Source: Candidatus Rothia avicola (GTDB lineage: Bacteria > Actinomycetota > Actinomycetes > Actinomycetales > Micrococcaceae). Taken from it: a stretch of 64,000 nucleotides of DNA. The stretch covers positions 1 to 64,000 of the forward strand of contig DXCN01000032.1 of assembly GCA_019115985.1 (NCBI GenBank). Direction: 5' to 3'. The notes under the pieces were generated by a model. That model was not told the origin of the DNA. It saw only the letters and a list, made by a program, of their open reading frames with translations, and searched no databases. The translations under genes and the position numbers were made by a program. The first letter of the stretch is position 1. Every line of letters starts with the position of its first letter. Positions 1 through 8,424 of this stretch are shown piece after piece.

Positions 1-11
1 TAATAAAAGCT

Positions 12-1244
12 TTACTGATATTTTGAAATTAGGGTATGATATTTATGAATAATTTGGGTTTGCATAGTTGATTTATTCCTTTCTTTAAGTAGATTGATGG
101 CCTGATTAATATTGTTGCCTAGATTAGAATAATCTTTGTTCAGGGTGGTGAAATGCTTTGTGGCTGACAATTGGTTCTTTAGAGTTGGTAATTTTATTGT
201 GCGCGAAGATACATCGCTCAGGTATATTCCTGGTTGTGCTGAAGTTTTTATTCCCAGTGAAAGCTGCTGCTGAAATTCACGAGAACTCATCACCAGTTTC
301 AAATAATCGCTAGTAATTAACTCTTCGTTGGGTCTGAAGAATCCGACACTACGTTGAAATGGAAGAGTTTGCTCTAGGTCGTAGAGAGCTGTTCTGCCGT
401 ATGTCGCGCCCACTAGAATCATCATCACGTCACCCTTTCGGGGGAAACCAGATGCGGTAATCTGTGCAGCTTCCTCTAAAGAAATTCGTGATTCGTCCTC
501 AGAAATGACAAGTTCTCCGCTGCTGATGTTCTTTGCAGAAAGCAAAACCTCACCGCCTGAGTCGACCCTAGGGTGTGTGCCGTGAGAGCCATCTTTAAGT
601 CCCTTCAGAACTCTTGATAAGCGAACCTGTTGACCACCAGCTTCTAAGATTATTTGCTCTTTTTGGGCTTCAAGCTGCTCTTTTAATAGTTCCTTCAGTT
701 TTATCTGGTCAGCAATGAACTCATCAATCTCCGCCAGCTCACGGTCAAGCTCATCTGCAATTTTCTTTTGTTCATCAAGCGGGGGTAATGGAATAAGCGC
801 AGATTTGAGCTGTTGCTGGTTCAATATCTTAGCGCCATAAATGTTTGTCCCGGCGGCATGTTCAAAAGCCAGTGGGAGTACATAGCGTGCAAAAGGTAAG
901 TGAATTTTGCTTGATTTATGGATAGTTGCGATAGCTTCATTAGTTACAACAGGATTTTTAACAAAACAAGTTTTGCCAATGGAAAGCTTAAAACTGTACA
1001 GTAAATCGCCGGGTTCAGACCATCGGATATTGGCATGACGCAAACCTGACTCAGATAAGTAATGGCTAGAACCGAAGATTTCATCTGAGTTCATGTCAGC
1101 AATTGTTACCCAAGGTATATCGCCATCAAAAAATTCTGGATTGCTTGTGGGAGGAGTCCCGCCAACTGAAATATCTAAAATATGTGAAGCTTTCCGGATT
1201 TCCCAATGGCTGGGTATATGGTGTAGCCAATCTGGAATTTTCAC
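12..1244 (-). CDS. hsdS: Type I restriction-modification specificity subunit HsdS
   Basis: DNA-recognition subunit of a type I restriction-modification enzyme; it directs the HsdM methylase to a bipartite target. The 410-residue product has the usual two-half plan: a first target-recognition domain opening with HIPSHWEIRK, a central conserved coiled-coil spacer (PLPPLDEQKKIADELD, about residues 154-200), a second recognition domain from about residue 205, and a second helical spacer at the C-terminus. The GTG start overlaps the hsdM stop in a GTGA tetranucleotide, so the two genes are translationally coupled. The gene is clearly more A+T-rich than hsdM and its other neighbours, as expected for a specificity gene exchanged by recombination. 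No hsdR lies between here and the left edge; it may lie beyond it. Confidence 0.93.
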   Translation of the reverse strand: MKIPDWLHHIPSHWEIRKASHILDISVGGTPPTSNPEFFDGDIPWVTIADMNSDEIFGSSHYLSESGLRHANIRWSEPGDLLYSFKLSIGKTCFVKNPVVTNEAIATIHKSSKIHLPFARYVLPLAFEHAAGTNIYGAKILNQQQLKSALIPLPPLDEQKKIADELDRELAEIDEFIADQIKLKELLKEQLEAQKEQIILEAGGQQVRLSRVLKGLKDGSHGTHPRVDSGGEVLLSAKNISSGELVISEDESRISLEEAAQITASGFPRKGDVMMILVGATYGRTALYDLEQTLPFQRSVGFFRPNEELITSDYLKLVMSSREFQQQLSLGIKTSAQPGIYLSDVSSRTIKLPTLKNQLSATKHFTTLNKDYSNLGNNINQAINLLKERNKSTMQTQIIHKYHTLISKYQ

Positions 1245-3235
1245 TGTGCTAGCACCTCTTCCAGCCTCTTCTTGATCCGGCCCAGCACCTCGTTGAGGTC
1301 CCGGTCAATCTCCTCCAGGGAGCGCGGCGGCACGTACTCGTAGAAGTGGCGGGTAAAAGGAATCTCAGCGCCCTCCTTAGTCTTAGACTCATCAACCCAG
1401 GCATCCGGCACAAAAGGCTTGACCTCACGTTCCAGGTACTCGTGAATATCCTCGACCCAGGGCACATTCTCAGTATCACGCAGGGCAGTATCAGCCACCG
1501 GCTTCTTAGCCTTCATCACCACCTCGGCGGTTTCATCGCGCTCAGCCAACTCATCCACCAACTTAGCCAAAGCCGCAGGCTTCACCAGGGCACCGGCGTC
1601 CGCAAACACCTGCAGCAGCTCAGCCTTCACACCAGCCACATCACCACCCACGGCACCCGCCTTGCTCTCAACCAAAGAAGCAAGAGAAACCCGCACGGCG
1701 GCGTCCTCACCCTCAGCCAGCTTGAGCTTGCCAAACTCCTTAGAAGCCAGCAACCTCTCCACCCGCTCAGCAGTAAAACCCCAATTCAACCGCAAAGGGC
1801 GCTCCACCGTAATCGTGCGGTACATAAACTCCTCACGATCAAAAACCTTAGAACGCTTATCATCCGCAGCATCAAAAGCAGCATACAAGCGGGTAATCTC
1901 AGTAATCTGCTCCTCACTCAACCGCTTACGCTTAGACCCCACCGACTTACGCATCTTCTCAAACATACTCGTCGCGTCAATCAGCTGAACCTTACCCCTA
2001 CGCTCAGCCTTCTTCTGCTTATTCAACACCCAAATATAGGTAGAAATACCCGTGTTATAGAACATGTCGGTAGGCAGCCCAATAATCGCCTCAAGGTAAT
2101 CCTGATCCAAAACCCACTTACGGATATTCGACTCACCAGACCCAGCGCCACCCGTAAACAGGGGAGAACCATTCAAAACAATGGCACCACGGCCACCCAC
2201 CTGGGCAACACCATTACTAGCAACCGTCGGCTCATTGAGCTTAGAAATCAGATGCTGCAAGAAAAGGAGCGAACCATCAGACACACGGGGCAGGCCAGCA
2301 CCAAAACGGCCCGCAAAACCCTGGTTCTTATGCTCAGCCTCAACCACAGCCTTAGCGCCTTTCCAATCCACGCCAAAGGGCGGGTTACTCAGCCCATAGT
2401 GGAAGGTGCGGTTCTCAAAAGCCGGGTCAGTCAGTGTGTTGCCGAGAGCGATGTTATCGACGTCCTGGCCCTTCACCACCATGTCAGCCTTACAAATCGC
2501 ATACGACTCAGGGTTGAGCTCCTGGCCCAGCAGGCTCACATCGGCGGTGGGGTTCAGCTGGTGAATCTTATCGTCAGCCACCGACAACATACCACCGGTG
2601 CCTGCCGTAGGGTCATAAACCGACCGGGCAATGTAATCAGTGCGCAGGTCTTCATCATCAGCCAGCAGCAAGTTAACCATGAGCTCAATAACCTCACGCG
2701 GGGTAAAGTGCTCACCGGCAGTCTCATTCGAAGCCTCAGCGAACTTGCGAATCAGCTCCTCAAAGATATTGCCCATCTGCTCATTGCTCACCTGGTCAGG
2801 GTGCAGGTTCACCCGCGAGAAATGCTGAATCACCTGATACAGCAGGTTATGAGCGGCAAGGTCTGCGATGGTGTCTTCGAACTTATACTTCTCAAAAATA
2901 TCGCGCACGTTCTCACTGAACTGGTTAATGTAAGAACGCAAATTCTGCTCAAGCGTATCGGGGTCATTCGCGACCGTCTTGAGATTGTGCTGGGAGAGGT
3001 TATAGAAACTGTAATCGTGACCCGCGCGGGCAGAAAGCATCGCCGGAGGAATCGTATCGAGCACATAACCATCTGCCGCCTCTAGAACAGCCTGCTTAGT
3101 CGGCTCAAGCACCGCATCAAGACGCGCCAACACCGTGAAAGGCAGAATAATCTGACCGTACTGATGCTGCTTATAGGTACCGCGCAAAACATCAGCCACA
3201 TCCCAAATGAACTGCGAATAGTTCAAAGAAGACAC
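1241..3235 (-). CDS. hsdM: Type I restriction-modification methyltransferase HsdM
   Basis: N6-adenine DNA methyltransferase subunit that works with HsdS, using S-adenosylmethionine. The 664-residue product has the helical HsdM N-terminal domain followed by the catalytic domain with SAM-binding motif I (DPTAGTGGM, residues 208-216) and catalytic motif IV (NPPFG, residues 284-288). A C-terminal extension after about residue 480 is typical of the longer HsdM proteins. It is the first gene of an hsdM-hsdS operon on the minus strand, overlapping hsdS by four bases. Base composition is like the chromosome, unlike hsdS. Length and motifs are complete, so the methylase should be active; whether restriction accompanies it depends on an hsdR outside the window. 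Confidence 0.95.
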   Translation of the reverse strand: MSSLNYSQFIWDVADVLRGTYKQHQYGQIILPFTVLARLDAVLEPTKQAVLEAADGYVLDTIPPAMLSARAGHDYSFYNLSQHNLKTVANDPDTLEQNLRSYINQFSENVRDIFEKYKFEDTIADLAAHNLLYQVIQHFSRVNLHPDQVSNEQMGNIFEELIRKFAEASNETAGEHFTPREVIELMVNLLLADDEDLRTDYIARSVYDPTAGTGGMLSVADDKIHQLNPTADVSLLGQELNPESYAICKADMVVKGQDVDNIALGNTLTDPAFENRTFHYGLSNPPFGVDWKGAKAVVEAEHKNQGFAGRFGAGLPRVSDGSLLFLQHLISKLNEPTVASNGVAQVGGRGAIVLNGSPLFTGGAGSGESNIRKWVLDQDYLEAIIGLPTDMFYNTGISTYIWVLNKQKKAERRGKVQLIDATSMFEKMRKSVGSKRKRLSEEQITEITRLYAAFDAADDKRSKVFDREEFMYRTITVERPLRLNWGFTAERVERLLASKEFGKLKLAEGEDAAVRVSLASLVESKAGAVGGDVAGVKAELLQVFADAGALVKPAALAKLVDELAERDETAEVVMKAKKPVADTALRDTENVPWVEDIHEYLEREVKPFVPDAWVDESKTKEGAEIPFTRHFYEYVPPRSLEEIDRDLNEVLGRIKKRLEEVLAQ

Positions 3236-3710
3236 ACAAGCCCCTCAACATTGGCAAACTAATGGCTCCGAATAAAAGCCCTAGCCACTAGGCAGAGCTT
3301 TTACCCCGATAAAACTAATAATACTCAAGGGGCAGGCTGGGAAGACGAAGTGCAGCTCATGTGTCTTGCCTACTGAACGGCAGAAGGTTTAAGAGCTCCT
3401 GCCAGACAAGGGGAGGAGCCCCGCCAAGCCGGGGCGGGCGTCCGTCCGCTCATTGAATGTAATCGAAAGTGCCATCTGCGCGAGCAAAGAACGCGCAGAT
3501 GGCATTTTCGGTTACATTCGGGAGCAACTGTGATATAAAGGTGTGTGGCGTCACCCACCGCCCAGCGCTTTGCCCCTGTGACTCTAGCAAGCAGGCCTCC
3601 AGCGCGAAGGGAAGAAAATTCTCGGGTTGCACCGGCATACCGTGGCCGGGGCAGGCACCACCGAAGCGTCGATTGATACCGCAGCTAGAGTGCGAAGAAA
3701 GTCGATACCC
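3236..3710. other. Divergent intergenic region between hsdM and the DUF2087 gene
   Basis: This 475-base gap holds no convincing gene. Its first part, around 3250-3350, is A+T-rich and presumably carries the hsdM promoter on the minus strand. A G+C-rich stretch with several short palindromes follows (around 3410-3445), then a long near-perfect hairpin listed separately. The reading frames here are short, overlap on both strands and lack ribosome binding sites. Confidence 0.6.
3455..3519. repeat. 65-bp near-perfect inverted repeat
   Basis: Two 28-bp arms (3455-3482 and 3492-3519) pair almost completely around a 9-base loop. The two non-identities (A/G and C/T within the arms) both give G-U pairs in RNA, so the stem is effectively unbroken. 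It lies between two divergent genes, so it is not placed as an ordinary terminator. Its size matches the 62-64-bp hairpins found elsewhere in this window, although the sequence differs. Only one copy was seen here. Confidence 0.75.
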
Positions 3711-4202
3711 GTGACTGCCCAATCAAACTTCAAAAAGCTCGTGCGCGCCCGCATGGAAGAAACCGGCGAAAACTACACCACCGCCCGAGCAGCCCTGCTC
3801 AAGACCAGGCCGACGACCGACGTCCTGACCGATTCCCGCGAACAAGCCTACGCAGAACACCGCACAGTCGTTGACCGTTTTCTGCAGGGCGGACGCCTGA
3901 CCTCCTGGCCCTCCAAACGCCGCACCCGCGCCCACCTACTGCTGCACCTTGTGACCTATTTTGAGTCGGGTCGCACCTACACCGAGAAGCAGGTCAACGA
4001 GATCTTGGCCGCCCTCTGGCAGGACTATGCCTTTATGCGTCGGGAAATGGTCGAGTACGGTTACCTGGTGCGGACCGCTGACGCCTCCGCGTATTGCCTG
4101 GCAACCCAGGCTCCTAACCGGGAAGGTACCGTGCTGGCTGCCGAGGCCCCGGCCTGGGAAGCGATGTGGCTGCCGGGCTACCTGGCTGCAGAGGCTATGT
4201 AG
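3711..4202 (+). CDS. DUF2087 domain-containing protein
   Basis: A 163-residue protein of unknown role. The N-terminal segment (FKKLVRARMEETGENYTTAR) is a basic helical stretch often seen at the start of small actinobacterial regulators. From about residue 55 to 135 lies a DUF2087 domain, recognised by the pattern gRLTSWPSKRRTRAHLLLHL, then TYTEKQVNEIL and the YaFMRREMVEYGYLVR ending. DUF2087 is usually found in small putative transcription regulators; that role is inferred, not shown. The frame stays open upstream to 3627, but GTG at 3711 is preferred because the conserved N-terminus begins there and a purine run (GAAGAAAG) precedes it. A conserved 62-bp hairpin begins 7 bases after the stop. 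Confidence 0.75.
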   Translation: MTAQSNFKKLVRARMEETGENYTTARAALLKTRPTTDVLTDSREQAYAEHRTVVDRFLQGGRLTSWPSKRRTRAHLLLHLVTYFESGRTYTEKQVNEILAALWQDYAFMRREMVEYGYLVRTADASAYCLATQAPNREGTVLAAEAPAWEAMWLPGYLAAEAM

Positions 4203-4208
4203 CAACAA

Positions 4209-4270
4209 GGGACCAGATTCCTCCCAAAATCCTTGTGGTGCACACATACTATTGGGAGTTTTCTGGTCCC
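4209..4270 (+). repeat. 62-bp hairpin element, copy 1
   Basis: Outer stem GGGACCAGA/TCTGGTCCC, a 3x3 internal loop, a 7-bp inner stem and a 24-base loop. It begins 7 bases after the DUF2087 stop codon. The reverse complement of 57334-57395 aligns to it without gaps over all 62 positions (50 identical by eye). Two of the differences change both partners of an inner-stem pair, so base pairing is conserved. There is no U-run after the stem, so it is not a standard intrinsic terminator. Confidence 0.8.
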
Positions 4271-4318
4271 TAGTCTGGGGGCAAGGGCTCTTAGCTGCTT
4301 GCAACTGGATAACCCCGT

Positions 4319-4804
4319 CTATCTACCCGACGTGACTTCTTTGAACCCCAGCGACCTGTAGAGAGCATAGGCAGGCTCATTATCGCTCTCCACGCGCAGG
4401 CCTACAGGCCTATGCACAGGAAGGCTAGTAAGGGCAGCTTGCATGAGAGCTCTTCCTACGCCGGTGCCCCGTACCTTGGGGTGAACGAACACATCAATGA
4501 TGAAGAACAAATCGCTCACATCGTCCCAGGGCGGTGAATCAACCGTCATCACACAGCCCAAAATCTGCCCATCGACCACATACACCAGGTTGGCTTGTGG
4601 AAGAAAGGTTCCATAATCTCCCCGAAGGGCAGCAGAAATATCGGTTTCAGCTTCAGCTACATCTTCCACCGTGCCCTGCGGGTAGCTGTCAAAGTAGAGC
4701 TGAGCCAGAACAGGCACTTCATACGTAGTGAAAGGCCGTATCTGCCCTGGCAGAGTATGGGCTGAAGCTGGCTTTGAGCCCTCGAATATCATGGTTAGTT
4801 GCAT
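4319..4804 (-). CDS. GNAT-family N-acetyltransferase
   Basis: Acetyl-CoA-dependent N-acetyltransferase; substrate unknown. The acetyl-CoA-binding motif A is visible as VHPKVRGTGVGRALMQAAL, preceded by the strand LFFIIDVFV and followed by a typical C-terminal GNAT ending (LRVESDNEPAYALYRSLGFK). The length of about 160 residues is normal for a single-domain member. The frame is open to a TTG at 4831, but ATG at 4804 or 4792 is the more likely start; no strong ribosome binding site distinguishes them. It stands alone on the minus strand, converging with the DUF2087 gene. Confidence 0.85.
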   Translation of the reverse strand: MQLTMIFEGSKPASAHTLPGQIRPFTTYEVPVLAQLYFDSYPQGTVEDVAEAETDISAALRGDYGTFLPQANLVYVVDGQILGCVMTVDSPPWDDVSDLFFIIDVFVHPKVRGTGVGRALMQAALTSLPVHRPVGLRVESDNEPAYALYRSLGFKEVTSGR

Positions 4805-4860
4805 AGAACTTTGAGACCAACTCACAGGCAAGGCATGAGGGTCAGGCTTGCGCCTATTCC

Positions 4861-4902
4861 GCCCGCAGATTCATTTCCTCGCGCGCTCGGAATCTGCTGG
4901 GC
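4861..4902. repeat. Short palindromic element sharing a core with the 29.9-kb repeat
   Basis: A hairpin with arms GCCCGCAGATT and AATCTGCTGGGC encloses a core reading CCTCGCGCGCTCGG. The same core lies at about 29961-29974, where the flanking arms are GAGATT/AATCTC instead of CAGATT/AATCTG. The outermost pair has therefore changed on both sides. It fills much of the gap between the acetyltransferase and the next gene. Confidence 0.6.
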
Positions 4903-4965
4903 TCCATCAAGCGCGCCCCTGCCCAGCCTTAAAGAATCGGTCTCATTCCTCCCTTTATTAGGTCT

Positions 4966-5604
4966 TTAGCTCACCTCAACCCGGGCCGCGGCCTCGCGCC
5001 CGAACAGGTAGAGCACCAGTTCGCCCGGCTCGCCGGTTAGCACAGTTGCAACCTGGCCAGCAGGCGGAGCAATCACAGTATGAACAGCAGGGGAGTAGCC
5101 CGGAGCTTCCAGCACCAGCCCCTGAGGGTACCTCTTCCCGACCATCAGGCGAGCACGCGCCCGCAGCACCTTCCACATCTTCTCCTGCACGCCCTCAGCC
5201 AGCTCTCGCGGGGCAGGCTGCTCGCCGTCAGCGAGAGAGGCGCGGCGGACGTCCTCGGTATGCACAAAATACTCGACCAGGTTCATTGCCTCGTCCAGAC
5301 CCGGGAAGCGCGTGCGCATGTGCAGGTAACCCGGCAGCGCCTCAAAATCGCGCAGGGCCTTCTCGTAGCGGCGCTGGCCGGTCAGCTCATCGGCGAGCTG
5401 GTTGGTGTGACGCTCGGTGCGGGCTTCCAGCGGCCCGCCTACCACGCCGGCTGCCAGCGTCGGCTTGGACTCCCGCAGCAGCAGGTGGGCTGCCAGATGG
5501 CGGGTTTCCCAGCCCTCGCAGAGGGTAGGGGCGGACGGCCCCGCGTCAGCTAGAGCCTGCACGAGGGCAGTACGTTCAGAGGTAACAAGGGCAGAAGAAG
5601 TCAT
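4966..5604 (-). CDS. TIGR03085-type DinB/maleylpyruvate isomerase-fold metal-binding protein
   Basis: A 212-residue protein of the mycothiol-dependent maleylpyruvate isomerase N-terminal fold (DinB-like four-helix bundle), a family abundant in mycothiol-producing Actinobacteria. Key features are the N-terminal TLCEGWETRHLAAHLLLRE motif with a metal-ligand-type histidine (about residues 27-45) and the later EYFVHTEDVRRA motif supplying another histidine. It resembles the actinobacterial TIGR03085 family, whose substrate is unknown. It is a single gene on the minus strand, divergent from hisI. The start at 5604 fits the family N-terminus. Mycothiol dependence is inferred from family membership only. 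Confidence 0.8.
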   Translation of the reverse strand: MTSSALVTSERTALVQALADAGPSAPTLCEGWETRHLAAHLLLRESKPTLAAGVVGGPLEARTERHTNQLADELTGQRRYEKALRDFEALPGYLHMRTRFPGLDEAMNLVEYFVHTEDVRRASLADGEQPAPRELAEGVQEKMWKVLRARARLMVGKRYPQGLVLEAPGYSPAVHTVIAPPAGQVATVLTGEPGELVLYLFGREAAARVEVS

Positions 5605-5733
5605 ACGCCCAGTCTAAACCCGAGCGACGGGGTGCCCAGCGCAGGCACCAGCCCTACAAGCACCAGCCCCAGCTCTTAGCCAGATGCTGAGAGCTGCCCC
5701 AGCCCCGCTACCACCATCAGCTAGGATAGAAGG

Positions 5734-6129
5734 GTGAGTACACCAGCACCCAGCGCCACCGAGGGCGCTTCCATGCCCGCCGATATCGCCACCCGCCTCA
5801 AGCGCGATGAGCACGGCCTGTTCGCCGCAATTATTCAGCAGTACGACACCCGCGATGTGCTCATGCTCGGCTGGATGAACGACGAAGCCCTACGCCGCAC
5901 CCTCACCGAAGGGCGGGTCACCTTCTGGTCCCGCTCCCGCCAGGAATACTGGCGCAAGGGCGACACCAGCGGCCACTACCAGTACGTCAAAAGCGTCAGC
6001 ATCGATTGCGACGGCGACGCCTTGCTCATCGAGGCCGACCAGGTAGGGGCAGCCTGCCATACCGGAACCACCACCTGCTTCCAAGCCGGCGGGCAGCTGC
6101 CTGCCGCAACCGGCGTCCGCCCCGAATAG
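5734..6129 (+). CDS. hisI: Phosphoribosyl-AMP cyclohydrolase
   Basis: Opens the purine ring of phosphoribosyl-AMP, the third step of histidine biosynthesis, as a zinc/magnesium enzyme in the cytoplasm. The 131-residue product carries the whole signature: [35 protein letters not shown], and the metal-binding [14 protein letters not shown] near the C-terminus. It has no HisE domain, as usual in Actinobacteria. The GTG at 5734 is taken as the start; ATG at 5773 (MPADIATRL) would also retain all conserved residues. It lies 31 bases ahead of trpE, the conserved actinobacterial hisI-trpE order, so the two are probably cotranscribed. Confidence 0.95.
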   Translation: MSTPAPSATEGASMPADIATRLKRDEHGLFAAIIQQYDTRDVLMLGWMNDEALRRTLTEGRVTFWSRSRQEYWRKGDTSGHYQYVKSVSIDCDGDALLIEADQVGAACHTGTTTCFQAGGQLPAATGVRPE

Positions 6130-6160
6130 CTCCCCAGACACACCACAACCAGAGGAAACC

Positions 6161-7729
6161 ATGCACGACTTGGGAATCGTCGAACCGACCCTAGAAGAGT
6201 TCCGTGAACTAGCTACCAGCCGCCGCGTCATTCCCGTGCGCGTCAAGGTTCTCGCAGACGCCATGACCCCCATCGGCATCTACCGGGCCCTGGTCGCCAC
6301 CGACGGCGCACCCGCCCCCGGCACCTTCCTGCTGGAATCAGCGAATGAGCAGAAGCAGTGGTCACGCTACTCCTTTATCGGTGCTTCCAGCCGCTCAACC
6401 CTCACCACCAAGAACGGGCAGATTGTGTGGCAGGGGCTCACCCCCTCCGGCGCACCCACCGAGGGCGACCCTGTTGAGGCTATCCGCGAGACCCTGGAGA
6501 TGCTGCACACCGAGCCCTTCGATAACCTGCCCCCGCTCACCAGCGGCCTGGTGGGCTACATGGGCTGGGACGTCGTGCGCCGCTGGGAGAAACTACCCGG
6601 CGGCCCGGCGGACGATGTCAACCTACCCGAGTTCGCCCTGAACATCGTCTCCGACATGGCCGTGCACGATAACTCCGACGGCACCGTCACCCTCATCGCC
6701 AACGCCATCAACTTCAACGGCACTGACGACAACATCGATGCCGCCTACGCCGACGCGCTCTCCCGCGTCTACGCCATGATGGATAAGCTCGCCCAGCCCG
6801 CCCCCGAGTCGGTCTCAACCCTCACCGGCACAGCGGATATCGAGGCGCAGGTAGCGCAGGTCAAGCACACCTGGGCGGAGCAGGGCTTCTTGGACGCCAT
6901 TGAGAAGTCCAAGAAAAACATCATCGACGGCGACGTCTTCCAGATTGTAATCTCCCGCCGCTTCGAGGCAGAAAACCGCGCCAGCGCCCTGGATGTCTAC
7001 CGGGTGCTACGCCAGTCCAACCCCTCGCCCTACATGTACCTCTTCAACTTCGAATCCACCGAAGACGGCGAGCCCTTCCAGATTGTCGGCTCTTCCCCCG
7101 AAGCCCTGGTCACCCTCAAAAACGGCACCGCCACCACCCACCCCATCGCCGGGTCCCGTCCGCGCGGCGCCACCCGCGAAGAAGATCTGGCCCTGGCCGA
7201 AGAGCTGCTTGCCGACGAAAAAGAACGCTCCGAGCACCTCATGCTCATCGACCTGGCCCGCAACGACCTCTCCCGCATCGCGGTACCCGGCAGTGTCAAC
7301 GTCACCCAGTTCATGGAAATCGAGCGCTTCAGCCACATCATGCACATCTCATCCGAGGTGCAGGCCCAGCTGGCCGAGGGCATGAACGCCTACGACGTGC
7401 TGCGTGTAGCCTTCCCCGCAGGCACCCTCTCTGGCGCGCCCAAGCCCCGCGCTATGCAGCTACTCGATGAGTACGAGGTGAGCGCCCGCGGTGTTTACAG
7501 CGGGGTCTGCGGCTACTTCGACTTTGCGGGCAACATGGATATGGCAATTGCCATCCGCACGGCGGTGCTCAAGAGCGGACGCGCCTATGTGCAGGCTGGT
7601 GCCGGTATCGTCATGGACTCGGTGCCCGCTTCTGAAGCCCAGGAAACCGTGAATAAGGCAGCTGCCCCGCTGCGCGCCGTGCTCACCGCGTCGGGTCTGG
7701 CGCCCCTGTCGACCGAGGTGATTGACTAG
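6161..7729 (+). CDS. trpE: Anthranilate synthase component I
   Basis: Converts chorismate and glutamine-derived ammonia to anthranilate, the first committed step of tryptophan biosynthesis. The 522-residue protein has the N-terminal regulatory domain with the tryptophan-binding LLES motif (FLLESANEQKQWSRYSFIG). The chorismate-binding domain follows from about residue 235, with the HPIAGSRPRG, LMLIDLARNDLSRI and AGTLSGAPKPRAMQLLDEYE signatures. No glutamine amidotransferase partner (trpG) is in the window; in Actinobacteria it is often encoded elsewhere. No leader peptide or attenuator is visible in the 31 bases after hisI. The next gene starts immediately after the stop codon. Confidence 0.97.
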   Translation: MHDLGIVEPTLEEFRELATSRRVIPVRVKVLADAMTPIGIYRALVATDGAPAPGTFLLESANEQKQWSRYSFIGASSRSTLTTKNGQIVWQGLTPSGAPTEGDPVEAIRETLEMLHTEPFDNLPPLTSGLVGYMGWDVVRRWEKLPGGPADDVNLPEFALNIVSDMAVHDNSDGTVTLIANAINFNGTDDNIDAAYADALSRVYAMMDKLAQPAPESVSTLTGTADIEAQVAQVKHTWAEQGFLDAIEKSKKNIIDGDVFQIVISRRFEAENRASALDVYRVLRQSNPSPYMYLFNFESTEDGEPFQIVGSSPEALVTLKNGTATTHPIAGSRPRGATREEDLALAEELLADEKERSEHLMLIDLARNDLSRIAVPGSVNVTQFMEIERFSHIMHISSEVQAQLAEGMNAYDVLRVAFPAGTLSGAPKPRAMQLLDEYEVSARGVYSGVCGYFDFAGNMDMAIAIRTAVLKSGRAYVQAGAGIVMDSVPASEAQETVNKAAAPLRAVLTASGLAPLSTEVID

Positions 7730-8353
7730 ATGAGCGAGTCACAGGCCCAGCCTGCTGAGGTTGCTACCGCGCGCCCGGTGCCGGGCTGGGCTAAGCCTGC
7801 CCGCGTGCTGCTGGGGGCCATGGCTGTTTCTGCTGCCGCCTTCCTTACCACTTTGCCGACCTGGATTCGCGCCGAGGTCAGCACGGTCGTTTCGACCTCC
7901 ACCCTGGACATTTCGGGGGCGGACGCCGGTTCCACTGTCTCTGCCCTGGCCCTGGTTGCCCTGGTGGCGTCGGTTGCCCTGCGGATTGCCGGGCCTAAGC
8001 TCCGGAAGGTGCTGGCCCTCTTGCTGGTGGGCGTGGGGCTGGGCCTGGCGGTAGCTGCCTTTGGCGTGAACGCCGACCCGCAGGCTGCCTCTATGGCCCA
8101 GGTCAGTGCGATGACCGGTACTAATGCCCCGGCTAACTCCTACGCGGTGACCGCCATGCCCCTGCTGGCGACCGTGTGCGGTGTGCTGGTTGCCCTGGCC
8201 GGTGTGTGGGCCTTTGTTGCTACCTCCCACTGGAAGACCGGGCGCAAGTACGACCGGTCAGCTGCCCGGGCAGCCCGTGTGGCTTCTGCCGAAGAAACGG
8301 ACGAAATCGACGCCTGGGACTCCCTGAGCGAGGGGAAGGACCCGACCCTGTAA
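7730..8353 (+). CDS. Trp-biosynthesis-associated membrane protein
   Basis: A 207-residue integral membrane protein of the family found next to trpE in many Actinobacteria (TIGR02234-like); function unknown. Four hydrophobic segments are visible at about residues 24-42, 60-80, 85-105 and 140-165, followed by a charged cytoplasmic tail. The ATG directly abuts the trpE stop (TAGATG), so translation is coupled. In related genomes this gene is followed by a small HGxxPAAW-type membrane gene and trpC. Here the hut cluster separates them. A strong terminator follows. Confidence 0.85.
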   Translation: MSESQAQPAEVATARPVPGWAKPARVLLGAMAVSAAAFLTTLPTWIRAEVSTVVSTSTLDISGADAGSTVSALALVALVASVALRIAGPKLRKVLALLLVGVGLGLAVAAFGVNADPQAASMAQVSAMTGTNAPANSYAVTAMPLLATVCGVLVALAGVWAFVATSHWKTGRKYDRSAARAARVASAEETDEIDAWDSLSEGKDPTL

Positions 8354-8369
8354 GAGGGGCAGGACGTCT

Positions 8370-8406
8370 AAAGCCGCAGACCCGCTGCGATAGCGGGCTG
8401 CGGCTT
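8370..8406. terminator. Intrinsic terminator between the trp segment and hutC
   Basis: The stem AAAGCCGCAG/CTGCGGCTTT, extended by ACCCGCT/AGCGGGC, closes on a small loop. The symmetric A and T flanks mean it can serve both the hisI-trpE operon (plus) and hutC (minus), which converge here. Confidence 0.8.
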
Positions 8407-8424
8407 TGCTGTATCTAGAGGGGT

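Noticed and set aside
1346..3085. 579-codon open frame on the plus strand opposite hsdM
   Set aside because: It is the antisense of a well-supported methylase gene, has no recognisable domain and no ribosome binding site; G+C-rich codon bias keeps it open.
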